Source of the DNA: CBDFJH01 sp965198095
GTDB lineage: Bacteria; Latescibacterota; UBA2968; GCA-2709665
NCBI GenBank assembly: GCA_965198095.1
Contig: OZ240239.1
Span: forward strand, 3,162,001 to 3,226,000
Direction: 5' to 3'
DNA: 64,000 nt
Shown here: positions 16,519-25,366 of the stretch, one piece after another
How the letters are laid out: the number at the start of each line of letters is the position of its first letter
Numbering within the stretch: position 1 is the stretch's first letter
Made by a program: the position numbers and the translations under genes
The notes under the pieces: generated by a model
Databases searched by the model: none
Told to the model about the DNA's origin: nothing
Seen by the model: only the letters and a program-made list of their open reading frames with translations

Positions 16519-18411
16519 TCAGGTTTTCTCACCGTCGCCCGCCAGCTTCTCCCACGCCGCAAAGCGGACCTCGATCTCTTCCTGGATCCTGGCTTTCTCC
16601 CGATCGATTTCGTCCAGCCGATCCCAATCAGACGCCACGTCTCCGGAACGCATCTCCTCGTCCAGCAGGCGGACCGCCGCTTCCATCTCTCCGATCTCCT
16701 CCTGAATGCGAATCTGTGTCCGGCGGCGGCGCTCCTCCGCGCGCTCGTTCCTCTTGACCATCTTGTAAGCCGATTTTCTCTCTCCCTTTTGAGCGTTGTC
16801 ACGCACAACCGCCGCTTCCTCTTCCAGCCCGCGCCGCTGCCACGCGTCGTAGTTTCCTTCCACCAGCGCCCACCGCCCTTGTTCCAGGACCAGCAGCCGG
16901 TCGACCAGCCGGTTCAGAAAGTATCGGTCGTGCGACACGGCCACGAACGTCCCCCCGAACCGTTCGAGCGCCGCCTCCAGGACCGTGCGGGAGGGGATGT
17001 CCAGATGATTCGTCGGCTCGTCCAAAATCAGCAAGTTGGATCCGCCGCGAAGGAGCTTGGCCAAAGCCACGCGAGCCTGCTCTCCACCGCTGAGCGCGCC
17101 CACCTTCTGCTCCGCGTCATCCCCCGAAAAGAGAAACGCGCCGCACACGGTCTTGATCTCTCCCATCAACGCACCCGGCGTGATCTCCCAGATCTCCTCG
17201 AGCACGGTGCGGGCCTCGTTCAAGTCCCGGCGGTCCTGGTCGTAGTTTCCGATCTCGATGCCGCTGCCCAGCCGCACCGAACCGGAGTCGGGATCCAGGC
17301 GGTCCGAGAGGAGTCGAAGCAGCGTCGTCTTTCCGGATCCGTTCGGCCCCACGACCCCCAGCCGGTCGCCCCGGGTGAGCACCAGGCTCAGATTCTCGAA
17401 GAGGACGAGATCCCCGAAAGCCTTCGAGACCCCGGAGACTTCGAGCACGCGGTCGCCCCCCCGGGATCGAGGCGCGAACGAGAGGGCCATGTCTCGACGT
17501 CCGCGCGGCCTATCCAGGCGCTCCAGGCGATCGAGCGCCTTCCGGCGACTTTGGGCCTGTTTCGTCTTCTGTCCGGCGATGTTCTTTCGGATGAACGCCT
17601 CGGTCTTCTGGATGTGGGCCTGCTGGGCTTCGAAGACCTTTCGCGCCGTGGCCCCCCGCTTCTCCTTCTCGTCGCTGAAATACGAAAAGGTGCCGGCGTA
17701 GTGCGAGAGCACCCCCGCATCCAGTTCGACGATTTCCGTGACTGCGCGGTCCAGGAAATAGCGGTCGTGGGACACGACGACGAAGGCCCCGCGGTAAGCG
17801 GCCAGATAACCCTCCAACCACTCCACGGTCCGCAGATCGAGGTGGTTCGTCGGCTCGTCGAGCAGAAGGAGATCGGGCTCCTTCGCGAGCAGTTGCGCCA
17901 GGGCCAGACGGTTCTTCTGGCCGCCGCTGAGGGTGTCGACCTGTTTGTCCAGGTCGGACTCGGCAAACCCGAGCCCGCTCAACACGGCCTTCGCCCGGGC
18001 CTCGAGGCTGTATCCCCCCTCCCGCCGGTACTGATCGCAAAGGCGGCCATATTCCTCCAGGCTTTCGCGCGCCGTCTCGCCTGCGGCCATCGCGTCCTCC
18101 AACGCCCGCAGCCGGGACTGGACCTCCAGCAGATCCTGAAACCCGGCCAGTACCGATCGAAAGACGGTGGACGCGGGCTCGAACCCGGGCGCTTGAGGAA
18201 GGTAGGCGACCTTCAGGCCTCTTGTGCGATGGACCGCGCCCCGGTCGGGCGTTTCCGCCCCAGTCAGGACGTGAAACAGCGTCGTCTTTCCGCACCCGTT
18301 CCTTCCCACGAGCCCGATCCGACAGCGCGGCTCGACCTTCCAGGTGATGCCCCTCAGAACCGCGTTGGCGCCGAACGACTTGTGCACGTTTTCGAGTTGA
18401 ATCAAAGACAT
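16519..18411 (-). CDS. ABC-F family ribosome-associated ATPase (Uup/YdiF-like)
   Basis: A 630-residue protein with two ATP-binding cassettes and no membrane segments. Cassette 1 has Walker A GRNGCGKTT and signature LSGGQKNRL; cassette 2 has GPNGSGKTT and LSGGEQARV. Each has LDEPTNHLD and a VSHDRYFL switch. The cassettes are joined by a charged P-site tRNA interaction linker (about residues 235-320). The C-terminal 90 residues are a charged coiled coil (KRNERAEERRRR and following), as in Uup-type members. ABC-F proteins act on the ribosome to relieve stalling or, in some, give antibiotic protection; the linker is not obviously of the resistance type. Confidence 0.93.
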   Translation of the reverse strand: MSLIQLENVHKSFGANAVLRGITWKVEPRCRIGLVGRNGCGKTTLFHVLTGAETPDRGAVHRTRGLKVAYLPQAPGFEPASTVFRSVLAGFQDLLEVQSRLRALEDAMAAGETARESLEEYGRLCDQYRREGGYSLEARAKAVLSGLGFAESDLDKQVDTLSGGQKNRLALAQLLAKEPDLLLLDEPTNHLDLRTVEWLEGYLAAYRGAFVVVSHDRYFLDRAVTEIVELDAGVLSHYAGTFSYFSDEKEKRGATARKVFEAQQAHIQKTEAFIRKNIAGQKTKQAQSRRKALDRLERLDRPRGRRDMALSFAPRSRGGDRVLEVSGVSKAFGDLVLFENLSLVLTRGDRLGVVGPNGSGKTTLLRLLSDRLDPDSGSVRLGSGIEIGNYDQDRRDLNEARTVLEEIWEITPGALMGEIKTVCGAFLFSGDDAEQKVGALSGGEQARVALAKLLRGGSNLLILDEPTNHLDIPSRTVLEAALERFGGTFVAVSHDRYFLNRLVDRLLVLEQGRWALVEGNYDAWQRRGLEEEAAVVRDNAQKGERKSAYKMVKRNERAEERRRRTQIRIQEEIGEMEAAVRLLDEEMRSGDVASDWDRLDEIDREKARIQEEIEVRFAAWEKLAGDGEKT

Positions 18412-18520
18412 AGCGAAAAGATGGGCATTTGCGGGCTTTCCGTCAAGTTTGCGCAGGTGGGGATACGCCGGAAACGGTCTGGCCGAGACGTTCCGGGGAG
18501 ACGCCTACGCATCCTCCCGC

Positions 18521-19888
18521 TTACACCGCCCCGTCGCCACGACCCGGTTGCGCTTTACGCGGCCCCTCGCGTCTGCTCTGTCGCCGGGCAAACAGATGGA
18601 CGGGGAGCCCTGACAGCATGATGGCCACCCCAAGAAGGGCCTCCCGCGGGCTGTAAAGAAGCGTGTTGTAGAACAACCACGCGCTCGATACAACGAAAAT
18701 AGCCGGAATGAGGCCCCAAACTCTGTAAGGTCGCGCCAGAGCGGCGCGCTTCCTCCTCAACACGTATACAGATGCCCCCGTCAGTCCGAAAAAGAGCCAG
18801 GTGACGGCGCTTGTATAAGAGACTAAACGGTCGAACTCGCCGGATGCCACAAGGACACTCGCCCACAGCCCGTTCAAGATCAGCCCGACCGCGGGGGTAC
18901 GATACCGGCCGTGGACACTCGCCAATCGGCCGAAAGCGACCTGGTCGTTGCCAAACGCATAAGAGATCCGTCCGCCGGTGAGGATGAGGCCGTTCACCGC
19001 CCCAAGCGCGAAAAGCATAATCGTTCCGGCGATCACGGCCCCACCCGCCGGACCGAACAGGCGCTCAGCCAAGAGGGAGGCCACCAACTCCGAGTTTGCC
19101 ATCATTGAACTCGGCACGCGGTAGAGGTAGGCGGCGTTGATCAGGACGTAAAGCAGAGCCGTTACACCGATCCCCCCGGCGATGGAGGAAGGCAGGTCTT
19201 TCGTCGGTCGACGCATCTCCTCGGCCATGTAGGTGCTTTCATTCCATCCCCCGTAGGTCCACATGATGAAAATCAGCGCCATTCCGAAGGCCCCGAGAAA
19301 CGGGAGGGCCTCCCTGCTTTCTACGGGGTTGGGATCAAACGAACCCTCGCCCGACAGGAAACCGGCTCCGATCAGAAACAGAATTCCGGCCAGCTTGCCG
19401 ACCACGAGCAGATTCTGCGCCTGTTTTCCATACCTGAGCCCGAACAGGTTGACGGCGGTGAGGACGAGAATCGCGCCAACGGCGATCGCCCTCGTGCCAA
19501 AGGCGTGCAGGGGAACGAAATAGTCGGCGTAACCGGCAAAGATGAACGCGATGCCCGCAATCGAGCCGGGCCGGATCACGAGCAGCTTGGTCCACCCGAA
19601 CAGGAAACCGACGGTTGAACCGTAAGCATCGCGGAGATAGACATAGTCCCCGCCAGCCTTCGGGAGAGAGGCGGACAGTTCCGCATAGCAGAGGCCGCCG
19701 CAGAGGGCGAGCAGTCCGCCCACGATCCAGGCGGACAGAACCGCGGATGGGGCGTGGAGATACGCGGCGATCGAGCCGGGCACTCGAAATATCCCGACGC
19801 CGATCATCACGCCTATCATAATCGCGACGCTGTCCGTGACGCCCAACGCCCGGATCAACTCGCGGCCCCTGTTTTCGGTCTGCTTCAC
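18521..19888 (-). CDS. APC superfamily amino acid permease
   Basis: A 455-residue transporter with about 12 hydrophobic segments. The first helix carries the substrate-binding signature IMIGVMIGVGIFRVPGSIA with the unwound GVGIF motif that contacts the amino acid alpha groups. KAGGDYVYLRDAYG after helix 2 and the TYGGWNE segment in the middle are typical of LAT/YfnA-like members. A GTG at 19888 (FVKQTENRG) preceded by AAGG is preferred; the frame extends further upstream but that part is arginine-rich and lacks a site. It probably imports or exchanges amino acids. The gene stands alone and is transcribed away from tRNA-Arg. Confidence 0.87.
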   Translation of the reverse strand: MKQTENRGRELIRALGVTDSVAIMIGVMIGVGIFRVPGSIAAYLHAPSAVLSAWIVGGLLALCGGLCYAELSASLPKAGGDYVYLRDAYGSTVGFLFGWTKLLVIRPGSIAGIAFIFAGYADYFVPLHAFGTRAIAVGAILVLTAVNLFGLRYGKQAQNLLVVGKLAGILFLIGAGFLSGEGSFDPNPVESREALPFLGAFGMALIFIMWTYGGWNESTYMAEEMRRPTKDLPSSIAGGIGVTALLYVLINAAYLYRVPSSMMANSELVASLLAERLFGPAGGAVIAGTIMLFALGAVNGLILTGGRISYAFGNDQVAFGRLASVHGRYRTPAVGLILNGLWASVLVASGEFDRLVSYTSAVTWLFFGLTGASVYVLRRKRAALARPYRVWGLIPAIFVVSSAWLFYNTLLYSPREALLGVAIMLSGLPVHLFARRQSRREGPRKAQPGRGDGAV

Positions 19889-20225
19889 GAATCCGCGCCT
19901 TGTGAAATAAACGCCCTGAAGCGGGCGAAGATATGAAAAAGACGAGGGCGCGCCTGTCTTCCCCGTCGCGAGGGGCCGCTTCCCACTCAAGCCGGACACG
20001 ATTCTGACGGGAAGGCGCGTCGCCGCGGAGAAACATACGCAAACCGCCCCCTCTTTGCCCATGCCGACTGTTCGGCCTTGGAGGATCAGGTCCGGGCGAG
20101 GTGCGAAACGGCTTACGACAGTCCTTGAAGAAGCCGTGACGCCCTATGGGTCGACGCCCGCAGGGATGCGCTCCTTGCAACCCGATCCTCGCATCGCGAT
20201 GTGGCGTATCCGACCGTCCGGCGCC

Positions 20226-20254
20226 TTGACAGCCTTTTTTTGTTTGTTTATCTT
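20226..20254 (+). promoter_or_regulatory. Sigma70-type promoter of tRNA-Arg
   Basis: TTGACA at 20226-20231 and TATCTT at 20249-20254 are separated by exactly 17 bases, placing transcription start a few bases before the tRNA at 20266. The remainder of the 19889-20265 gap holds the leader of the permease gene and no other feature I can support. Confidence 0.8.
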
Positions 20255-20265
20255 AGCGTTGTCAG

Positions 20266-20342
20266 GCGGATGTAGCTCAACTGGATAGAGCACCTGACTA
20301 CGGATCAGACGGTTCCGGGTTCGAATCCTGGCATCCGCGCCA
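20266..20342 (+). tRNA. tRNA-Arg (anticodon ACG)
   Basis: The acceptor arms GCGGATG and CATCCGC pair fully, followed by G and an encoded CCA. The D-arm GCTC/GAGC, the anticodon stem CTGA/TCAG with loop CTACGGA (anticodon ACG, positions 34-36) and the T-arm CCGGG-TTCGAAT-CCTGG are all present. A34 would be edited to inosine by TadA to read CGU, CGC and CGA. Confidence 0.95.
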
Positions 20343-20349
20343 TCTAACA

Positions 20350-20383
20350 AGAGGTTACGGGCGTGCTCGTAGCCTCTATTTTT
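20350..20383 (+). terminator. Intrinsic terminator of tRNA-Arg
   Basis: AGAGGTTACG (20350-20359) pairs with CGTAGCCTCT (20368-20377), with one G-U pair, and is followed by ATTTTT. It lies eight bases after the tRNA CCA end. Confidence 0.8.
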
Positions 20384-20464
20384 GGATGGCTCGAGACCGG
20401 GGAAATCTCGGCCTTCCACGGCAACACGGCCGGAAACCTCACGTCCCGTCGTCACGGAGGTGCC

Positions 20465-20836
20465 ATGGGCGTGCTTCATCGTTTCACCGGAAAGGAAGGA
20501 CGGTTCGAGTGGGATGGGGTGGCGGCGGAAACCTACGAAGGGGAAGGGGCGGTCGGTGGGACCAAGCGGGTGGTGATCGGGCGACGAGACGGCGCGGAGA
20601 ACTTCGGGCTGCGCTATTTTGAGCTACGGCCGGGCGGACAAACTTCCTTCGACCGGCACGACCACGACCACGGCGTCTATGTCGTCCGGGGCAAAGCCAG
20701 GGCGATGATGGGCGGCCGGGTCGCTGAGATCGGCGTCGGGGACGTGGTCTACATCCCGCCGAATGAGACGCATCAATTCGAGAACATCGGCGACGAGTCC
20801 TTCGGATTCCTCTGCGCCTCGCCGCCCCGCGACTAA
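20465..20836 (+). CDS. Cupin domain protein
   Basis: A 123-residue single-domain cupin. The start at 20465 follows GGAGG by five bases. Motif 1 reads FDRHDHDHGVYVVRGKARAM, with His residues and a glutamate replaced by valine/tyrosine context; motif 2 reads GDVVYIPPNETHQFEN with the final His. Such small cupins bind a metal and act as isomerases, dioxygenase-like enzymes or sugar-binding sensors. It lies between two tRNA genes, each with its own promoter, and is not part of an operon. The specific substrate cannot be told. Confidence 0.85.
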   Translation: MGVLHRFTGKEGRFEWDGVAAETYEGEGAVGGTKRVVIGRRDGAENFGLRYFELRPGGQTSFDRHDHDHGVYVVRGKARAMMGGRVAEIGVGDVVYIPPNETHQFENIGDESFGFLCASPPRD

Positions 20837-20850
20837 AACACCGATAACGC

Positions 20851-20879
20851 TTGACGCTCTTTGGGTGATTTGCTAGATT
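20851..20879 (+). promoter_or_regulatory. Sigma70-type promoter of tRNA-Glu
   Basis: TTGACG at 20851-20856 and TAGATT at 20874-20879 with a 17-base spacer, 20 bases before the tRNA at 20900. Confidence 0.75.
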
Positions 20880-20899
20880 TTCAGCCGGTTACACCGGGT

Positions 20900-20975
20900 G
20901 ACCCCGTCGTTCAGTGGCCTAGGACACCAGACTCTCACTCTGGAGACGGGGGTTCGACTCCCCTCGGGGTCACCA
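20900..20975 (+). tRNA. tRNA-Glu (anticodon CTC)
   Basis: Acceptor arms GACCCCG and CGGGGTC pair, followed by A and CCA. The D-arm has the tRNA-Glu form GTTCAGTGGCCTAGGAC. The anticodon stem CCAGA/TCTGG encloses the loop CTCTCAC, giving anticodon CTC, which reads GAG. The T-loop is TTCGACT on a GGGGG/CCCCT stem. Confidence 0.95.
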
Positions 20976-20991
20976 TTCAAAAAACACAACG

Positions 20992-21027
20992 CGTCTCTCC
21001 GGGCAGGTCATCCGGCGAGACGTTTTT
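20992..21027 (+). terminator. Intrinsic terminator of tRNA-Glu
   Basis: CGTCTC...CCGG pairs with CCGG...GAGACG (20992-21022 region) and is followed by five T residues, 17 bases after the tRNA end. Confidence 0.75.
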
Positions 21028-21281
21028 CATATAACCTTTTTCTCAAAAGGTTCGGGCGTTCCTCATATCATTCCCGCTCCATTTTCCACCGGTCGAATTC
21101 GACCTTTTCCACGGCCTCTCATTCTCCTTGGCCAGCACCTGCAGCGGCAAGAAAATGAAACCGAGCGGAACGAATAGAATCAATCGGCGGTCTAATGGAT
21201 GGAGAAGAGAAATGGCCGTTTCTCACGAGCCGCCGACCGGGGTCGGCGAACCCAACCAACGCCCAACGCGGAGAGAGAAAA

Positions 21282-21827
21282 ATGAAAAGGAAATGGATCG
21301 TCTCAGCCGGCGTCGCGCTGGCACTCGGCGCGCTCGCCACCGTGACCGTGGCCGAGCGCGCGGGAAAGATGCGGGGGCCCTGGCAACCCATGTCGATGAT
21401 TCCCGAGCATCTCGACCTGACCGACGAGCAGAAGGAGCAGTTCAAGGACTTGCGCAAGGGGCACATGGAAGCCATGCGCGAGCAGCGCGAAGCTGTAATG
21501 AAAATCTTGACCGAAGAGCAGCAGGAAACCCTAAAAGAAATGCGCGCCAAGCGCCGCAAATTTTTCGGCCAGCGCGGCGGGGGCAAGGGTCGGCACGACA
21601 TGCGACGCGGCGGCAAGGACGCGTTTTCAAGGCTGGATCTGACCGAAGAACAAAAGGAACAGCTCAAGGAATTGCGCGAAGAGCACCGCGCAGAGATACG
21701 CGAAACGCGCCAAAAGCACCGCACGGCCTTGGAAAACGTCTTGAGCGATGAGCAGCGCGAAAAGCTCGAAGAAATGAAGGACGAGGCGTTTTACGGAGGC
21801 GGCAACCGGCGGCGCGGCAGGCACTAA
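21282..21827 (+). CDS. Spy/CpxP-like periplasmic protein (LTxxQ family)
   Basis: A 181-residue exported protein. The start at 21282 has GGAGAGAG upstream and begins a signal peptide (KWIVSAGVALALGALATVTVA). The mature part is highly charged and helical, with two related blocks: LDLTDEQKEQFKDLR near residue 50 and LDLTEEQKEQLKELR near residue 118, each followed by a similar helix (ILTEEQQETLKEMR and VLSDEQREKLEEMK). The LTxxQ motif marks Spy/CpxP/zinc-resistance family proteins, which act as ATP-independent chaperones or metal-stress sensors in the periplasm. A linker rich in Gly, Arg and His (QRGGGKGRHDMRRGGK) joins the blocks. No two-component system is adjacent. Confidence 0.82.
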   Translation: MKRKWIVSAGVALALGALATVTVAERAGKMRGPWQPMSMIPEHLDLTDEQKEQFKDLRKGHMEAMREQREAVMKILTEEQQETLKEMRAKRRKFFGQRGGGKGRHDMRRGGKDAFSRLDLTEEQKEQLKELREEHRAEIRETRQKHRTALENVLSDEQREKLEEMKDEAFYGGGNRRRGRH

Positions 21828-21852
21828 GCACAGATTTCTATTTTCTTACTAT

Positions 21853-21885
21853 AACGCGGAGTAGTTTGGCTACTCCGCGTTTCTT
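21853..21885 (+). terminator. Intrinsic terminator of the Spy-like gene
   Basis: AACGCGGAGTAG (21853-21864) pairs perfectly with CTACTCCGCGTT (21870-21881) around TTTGG and is followed by TCTT, 26 bases after the stop. Confidence 0.85.
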
Positions 21886-22018
21886 ATGCTCCCGTCAGGC
21901 CGGAGAGGCCATCCAATTCAAAGTTTTGGCAGTTGACCGGCCAAGCCGGCTTTCCAGGCGCCACCGACAGGGGGCGGTGACCCGTCACGCTTTCTGCCCA
22001 TTTCTATCAAGATATTTC

Positions 22019-22047
22019 TTGACTCATTGATCTCACAATCCTATATA
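22019..22047 (+). promoter_or_regulatory. Sigma70-type promoter of the toxin-antitoxin operon
   Basis: TTGACT at 22019-22024, a 17-base spacer and TATATA at 22042-22047 precede the antitoxin gene; AAAGGAGAG follows as a strong ribosome-binding site. Confidence 0.75.
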
Positions 22048-22076
22048 TGGAACGATATGAAAGGAGAGTATACGTG

Positions 22077-22304
22077 ATGGCTGTGTCACGGGAGAAATTC
22101 TCCAGCCAAGTCTCGCCGGAGTTGCTGGGTACAATGCGGGAGATTGCCCGGAAGGAGGGGCGTCACTTCCAGGCGGTGCTGGAAGAGGCCATGCGGGAAT
22201 ACATTGAAAACCGCGCTCGGGAAAAGCCCCGGGACTCAGTCATGGCGCATTTCCAGGCCAGCGTCGAGAGAAACCGCCGTCTGGGTGAAATGCTGGCCAA
22301 ATGA
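22077..22304 (+). CDS. Antitoxin, ribbon-helix-helix type
   Basis: A 75-residue protein. The start at 22077 (MAVSREKFSSQV) is preferred, with AAGGAGAG about eight bases upstream; an in-frame GTG lies one codon earlier. The N-terminus KFSSQVSPELLGTMREIARK followed by FQAVLEEAMREYI fits a beta-strand and two helices of a ribbon-helix-helix dimer, which would bind the promoter. The C-terminal part is a charged helix that would neutralise the toxin. The last bases overlap the toxin start in ATGA, so the two are coupled. Family assignment rests on pattern and context. Confidence 0.75.
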   Translation: MAVSREKFSSQVSPELLGTMREIARKEGRHFQAVLEEAMREYIENRAREKPRDSVMAHFQASVERNRRLGEMLAK

Positions 22305-22687
22305 CCCATGACTTTCCCACCATCCAGGAAGTCATCATCATGCACGATGCCCTGATCAGCGCCTTCGGCGGCACACCGGGCATCCGTGATGAAGGCGCCC
22401 TGGCCTCTGCGCTCATGCGCCCCCAGCTTGGGTACTACGACAGCCTCTTCCAGGAAGCAGCCGCCCTCATGGAGAGCCTGGCCAACAATTACCCCTTCGT
22501 GGACGGCAATAAGCGGGTTGCCTTCTTCGCCACCGATACCTTTCTGTGCCTGAACGGCCACTTCATCGACTGCGACAACGATGAGGCATACGCCTTCTTC
22601 ATGGGGATGTTTGAGGCCGATGCGTTCCGATTCGCCGAACTGAACTCGTGGCTTAAAGAGAAGGTCGAACCCCTCTTGGGATCTTGA
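22301..22687 (+). CDS. Doc/Fic-type toxin with altered catalytic motif
   Basis: A 128-residue Fic-fold protein of the death-on-curing family. These enzymes phosphorylate or AMPylate targets such as EF-Tu through the motif HxFx(D/N)(G/A)N(K/R)R. Here the motif reads YPFVDGNKR at residues 64-72: everything is conserved except that the catalytic histidine is tyrosine (codon TAC). Upstream features EGALASALMRPQLGYY and LFQEAAALMESLANN are typical of Doc. The change would be expected to abolish or strongly reduce transfer activity unless the tyrosine replaces it. It follows its antitoxin with an ATGA overlap. Length is normal. Confidence 0.85.
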   Translation: MTHDFPTIQEVIIMHDALISAFGGTPGIRDEGALASALMRPQLGYYDSLFQEAAALMESLANNYPFVDGNKRVAFFATDTFLCLNGHFIDCDNDEAYAFFMGMFEADAFRFAELNSWLKEKVEPLLGS

Positions 22688-22819
22688 TGGCCCGCGAATA
22701 AGAGCACGGATACCAAGTCCAAAAAAGGGGCAAAAGCAGTGACGGGTGTTGTGCGGATTCAAGGAGCCAATTTGGCCCCGTCTGATGTCGATTTCATCCC
22801 GTCTTGAGCGTGCGTACTC

Positions 22820-24228
22820 ATGCCTGACCACAGCTACTTCGCGAATCTGATCTGGCAGATCGCCGACCTGCTGCGCGGTCCCTACCGCCCGCCGCAGTAC
22901 GAGCGCGGCATGCTGGCCGAGGCGCAGAACTACCTGCGCGAGCATCACCGTGAGGCCCGGCTCTACGCCTACGGACAGGACTACAATAGCCGCGCCTTTG
23001 CCACCGCCCGCCGCAGCCTCCGACACGTTGATGAAGCAACTCGACCACAACGGCGCCGGTGACAACATCCGCTTCGGCGACAGTTTCACGGAGGACCGAT
23101 TCGAGGATGAGACCTTCGACTATTTCCTCACCAATCCACCGTTCGGCGTGGACTGGAAGAAGCAGAAGAATGAGGTCCAGGGAGAGCACGACAAGCTCGG
23201 ATTCGCGGGCCGCTTCGGCGCCGGGCTCCCTCGGGTGAACGACGGCTCGCTGCTTTTCCTGCAGCACATGTCCACAAGTTCCAGCCGGTGCGCCCGGCTG
23301 CGCATGAGGACGGCTCGCGCTTGGCCATCGTGTTCAGCGGCTCGCCGCTTTTCACCGGCGGCGCAGGGTCCGGCGAGAGCAACATCCGGAAGTGGATCAT
23401 CGAGAACGACTGGCTCGAGGCCATCATCGCCCTGCCGGAGCAGATGTTCTACAACACCGGCATCGGAACCTACGTCTGGGTCGTCACCAACCGCAAGGAG
23501 GAGCGCCGGAAGGGAAAGATGCAACTTCTCGATGCACGCGACTTCTGGACGGCCGGGGGCAGCGAGGAGAGCAGGCGCAGCCTCGGCGACAAGCGGCGGC
23601 ACATTGCGGCGGGGCAGATCGAGGAGATCGTGCGGCTTTACGGTTGCTTCGAGGACGGCGAGCGCTCCAGGGTCTTCGATAACGCCGATTTCGGCTACAC
23701 GCGCGTTACCGTTGAGCGCCCCTGCGCCTGCGCTACCGGATGACCATAGAAGACAAGGCCCGCTTTCTCGATGCCTGCCCGCACCTGCTGGACGAAGTGC
23801 AGGCCATAGACAAAGCGTTGGGACGCGCGCCTCAGCGCGACTGGAACGCGACATGGGATCGTATCGCAGATCTCCTGCATGAGCGGCGGTCGCGCTGGAA
23901 GAAGGCGGAACAGAAGCTCTTCCGCGACGTCTTTACTAAAAAAGATCCCGAGGCAGAGCCGGTCAGGAAGGATGGCCGGGAGAAAGTCTACGAGCCTGAC
24001 ACTGGGCTACGCGACTTCGAGAACGTGCCGCTTAAGGACGACATCGACGCCTATTTCGAGCGCGAGGTGCGCCCCCACGTGCCCGATGCCTGGATGGACC
24101 GCGACAAGGACAAGGTCGGCTACGAGATTAACTTCAACCGCCACTTCTACAAGTACACGCCGCCGCGCCCGCTGCAGGAGATCGACGCGGACCTGAAGAA
24201 GGCGGAGGAAAAGATCGGCGACTACTAA
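22820..24228 (+). pseudogene. hsdM: Type I restriction-modification methylase (HsdM), degraded
   Basis: Pieces of one N6-adenine methylase lie in order in three frames. From 22820 the frame begins DHSYFANLIWQIADLLRGPY, then jumps in frame at QYER to GMLAEAQNYLREHH; in intact HsdM about 180 residues lie between, including the SAM-binding FxGxG motif. A 4-base CGCC duplication near 23005 shifts the frame, after which the catalytic motif NPPF is present (LTNPPFGVDWKKQ). A one-base loss near 23270 and another in a C-run near 23715 split off the central and C-terminal parts (FNRHFYKYTPPRPLQEI). No HsdS or HsdR gene follows, so the system is dead. Confidence 0.9.
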
Positions 24229-24241
24229 GGGAGGTGACCTC

Positions 24242-25366
24242 ATGAGTACGGAACCCTTCATGCGCCTGCGTCTCGTTGGAGCACGCCACGAAGACCATTC
24301 CGTCCCGCTGGAATTCTTGAAAGATGTTGCAGTGCTGGAAGAAATGGTCGTTGAAGTCGCCAAGTCTAAATTCCTCACGGATAACCCAAACCGTCAGCGG
24401 TCGCCGCGTGGCTTCGCAAAGAACATCCACCTGAGGCTCGCGGCGATCAGTCCTGGCAGCGCAGCCCTGGAAATCCGACTTGCGTCGGAATCGTTGACAT
24501 TATTTCCCCCAGCCAACCAGAGCTATTTCGGGAAAGCACGCGACGCGATAATCCAGGGTATAGACGCAGCTGAACACGAACAGCCCATCGAGGGGCACCT
24601 GCCGGAGAGGACGCTAAGCTACTTCGACAGGATAGGGCGAAGCCTGAAGGAGGACGAAGCTGTCGAATTCGATAGTCCTGAGAGCCAGGTCACGGCGAAG
24701 CTCACCAGAGATGTCCGGCGCCGGCTGGTCCTTGCATCTTCTAAAGTGAAGGAACTGACCGAGGAAATTTCCATTCGAGGTACAGTGCCCGAGGCTGACC
24801 AGGACGACATGACCTTCGAGATTCAGTTGCTAGACGGCCGCAAGGTCAAAGCTCCGATTGCGTCGCAGCACCTCGACACCATCCTCGAAGCATTCAATGA
24901 ATACCAGAACGGCATGCGCGCGCTGTTCCAGGGCGTCGGCCGCTTCAATCGCAGTGATCAGCTTATTTGCTTCGATTCAATTGAGCATCTGAGCATTCTC
25001 GAGACCCTGGATGTCGGCACGCAACTCGACGAACTGCGACTCTTGCAGGACGGCTGGCTCGAAGGGCAAGGTATAGCGCCACCGGACGCTGGAATCGATT
25101 GGCTTCACGAAGCCTTTGACCGGTACTTCCCGGACGAATTGCTGCTGCCGCACCTCTATCCAACGGAGACGGGAGGCGTTCAGGCGGAGTGGTCTCTCAG
25201 CCCGAACGAAGTCACGTTTGATTTGAACCTCGAAACCCATTCCGGCGAATGGCATGTGCTCAACATGGTGTCCAATGACGCTTCTGAGTGCACGTTGAAT
25301 TGTGATGATAGCGAGGACTGGAGGTGGCTGGTCGCCCAGATCAAGGCCATGACTGCGGACGACTAA
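24242..25366 (+). CDS. Conserved hypothetical protein, two-domain
   Basis: A 374-residue soluble protein with a strong site (GGGAGGTGA) before the ATG. I do not recognise a named family. The N-terminal half begins with alternating strands (RLRLVGARHEDHSVPLEFL) and ends in a charged helix. The middle has a small beta-barrel-like stretch (ISIRGTVPEADQDDMTFEIQ). The C-terminal third contains LLQDGWLEGQGIAPPDAGI and HLYPTETGGVQAEWSL, a combination I associate with uncharacterised proteins found near restriction or defence genes. It starts 14 bases after the broken hsdM, so it was probably once part of that operon. No enzymatic motif is evident. Confidence 0.75.
   Translation: MSTEPFMRLRLVGARHEDHSVPLEFLKDVAVLEEMVVEVAKSKFLTDNPNRQRSPRGFAKNIHLRLAAISPGSAALEIRLASESLTLFPPANQSYFGKARDAIIQGIDAAEHEQPIEGHLPERTLSYFDRIGRSLKEDEAVEFDSPESQVTAKLTRDVRRRLVLASSKVKELTEEISIRGTVPEADQDDMTFEIQLLDGRKVKAPIASQHLDTILEAFNEYQNGMRALFQGVGRFNRSDQLICFDSIEHLSILETLDVGTQLDELRLLQDGWLEGQGIAPPDAGIDWLHEAFDRYFPDELLLPHLYPTETGGVQAEWSLSPNEVTFDLNLETHSGEWHVLNMVSNDASECTLNCDDSEDWRWLVAQIKAMTADD

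Noticed and set aside
16486..18621. A 711-codon plus-strand frame opposite the ABC-F gene
   Set aside because: It is the antisense shadow of a GC-rich gene; its sequence is rich in Arg, Pro, Gln and His with no domain, while the minus strand shows two full ABC cassettes.
20900..20975. tRNA-Glu as an integration site for the island to its right
   Set aside because: No direct repeat of the tRNA 3' end was found in the following 10 kb and no integrase lies next to it.
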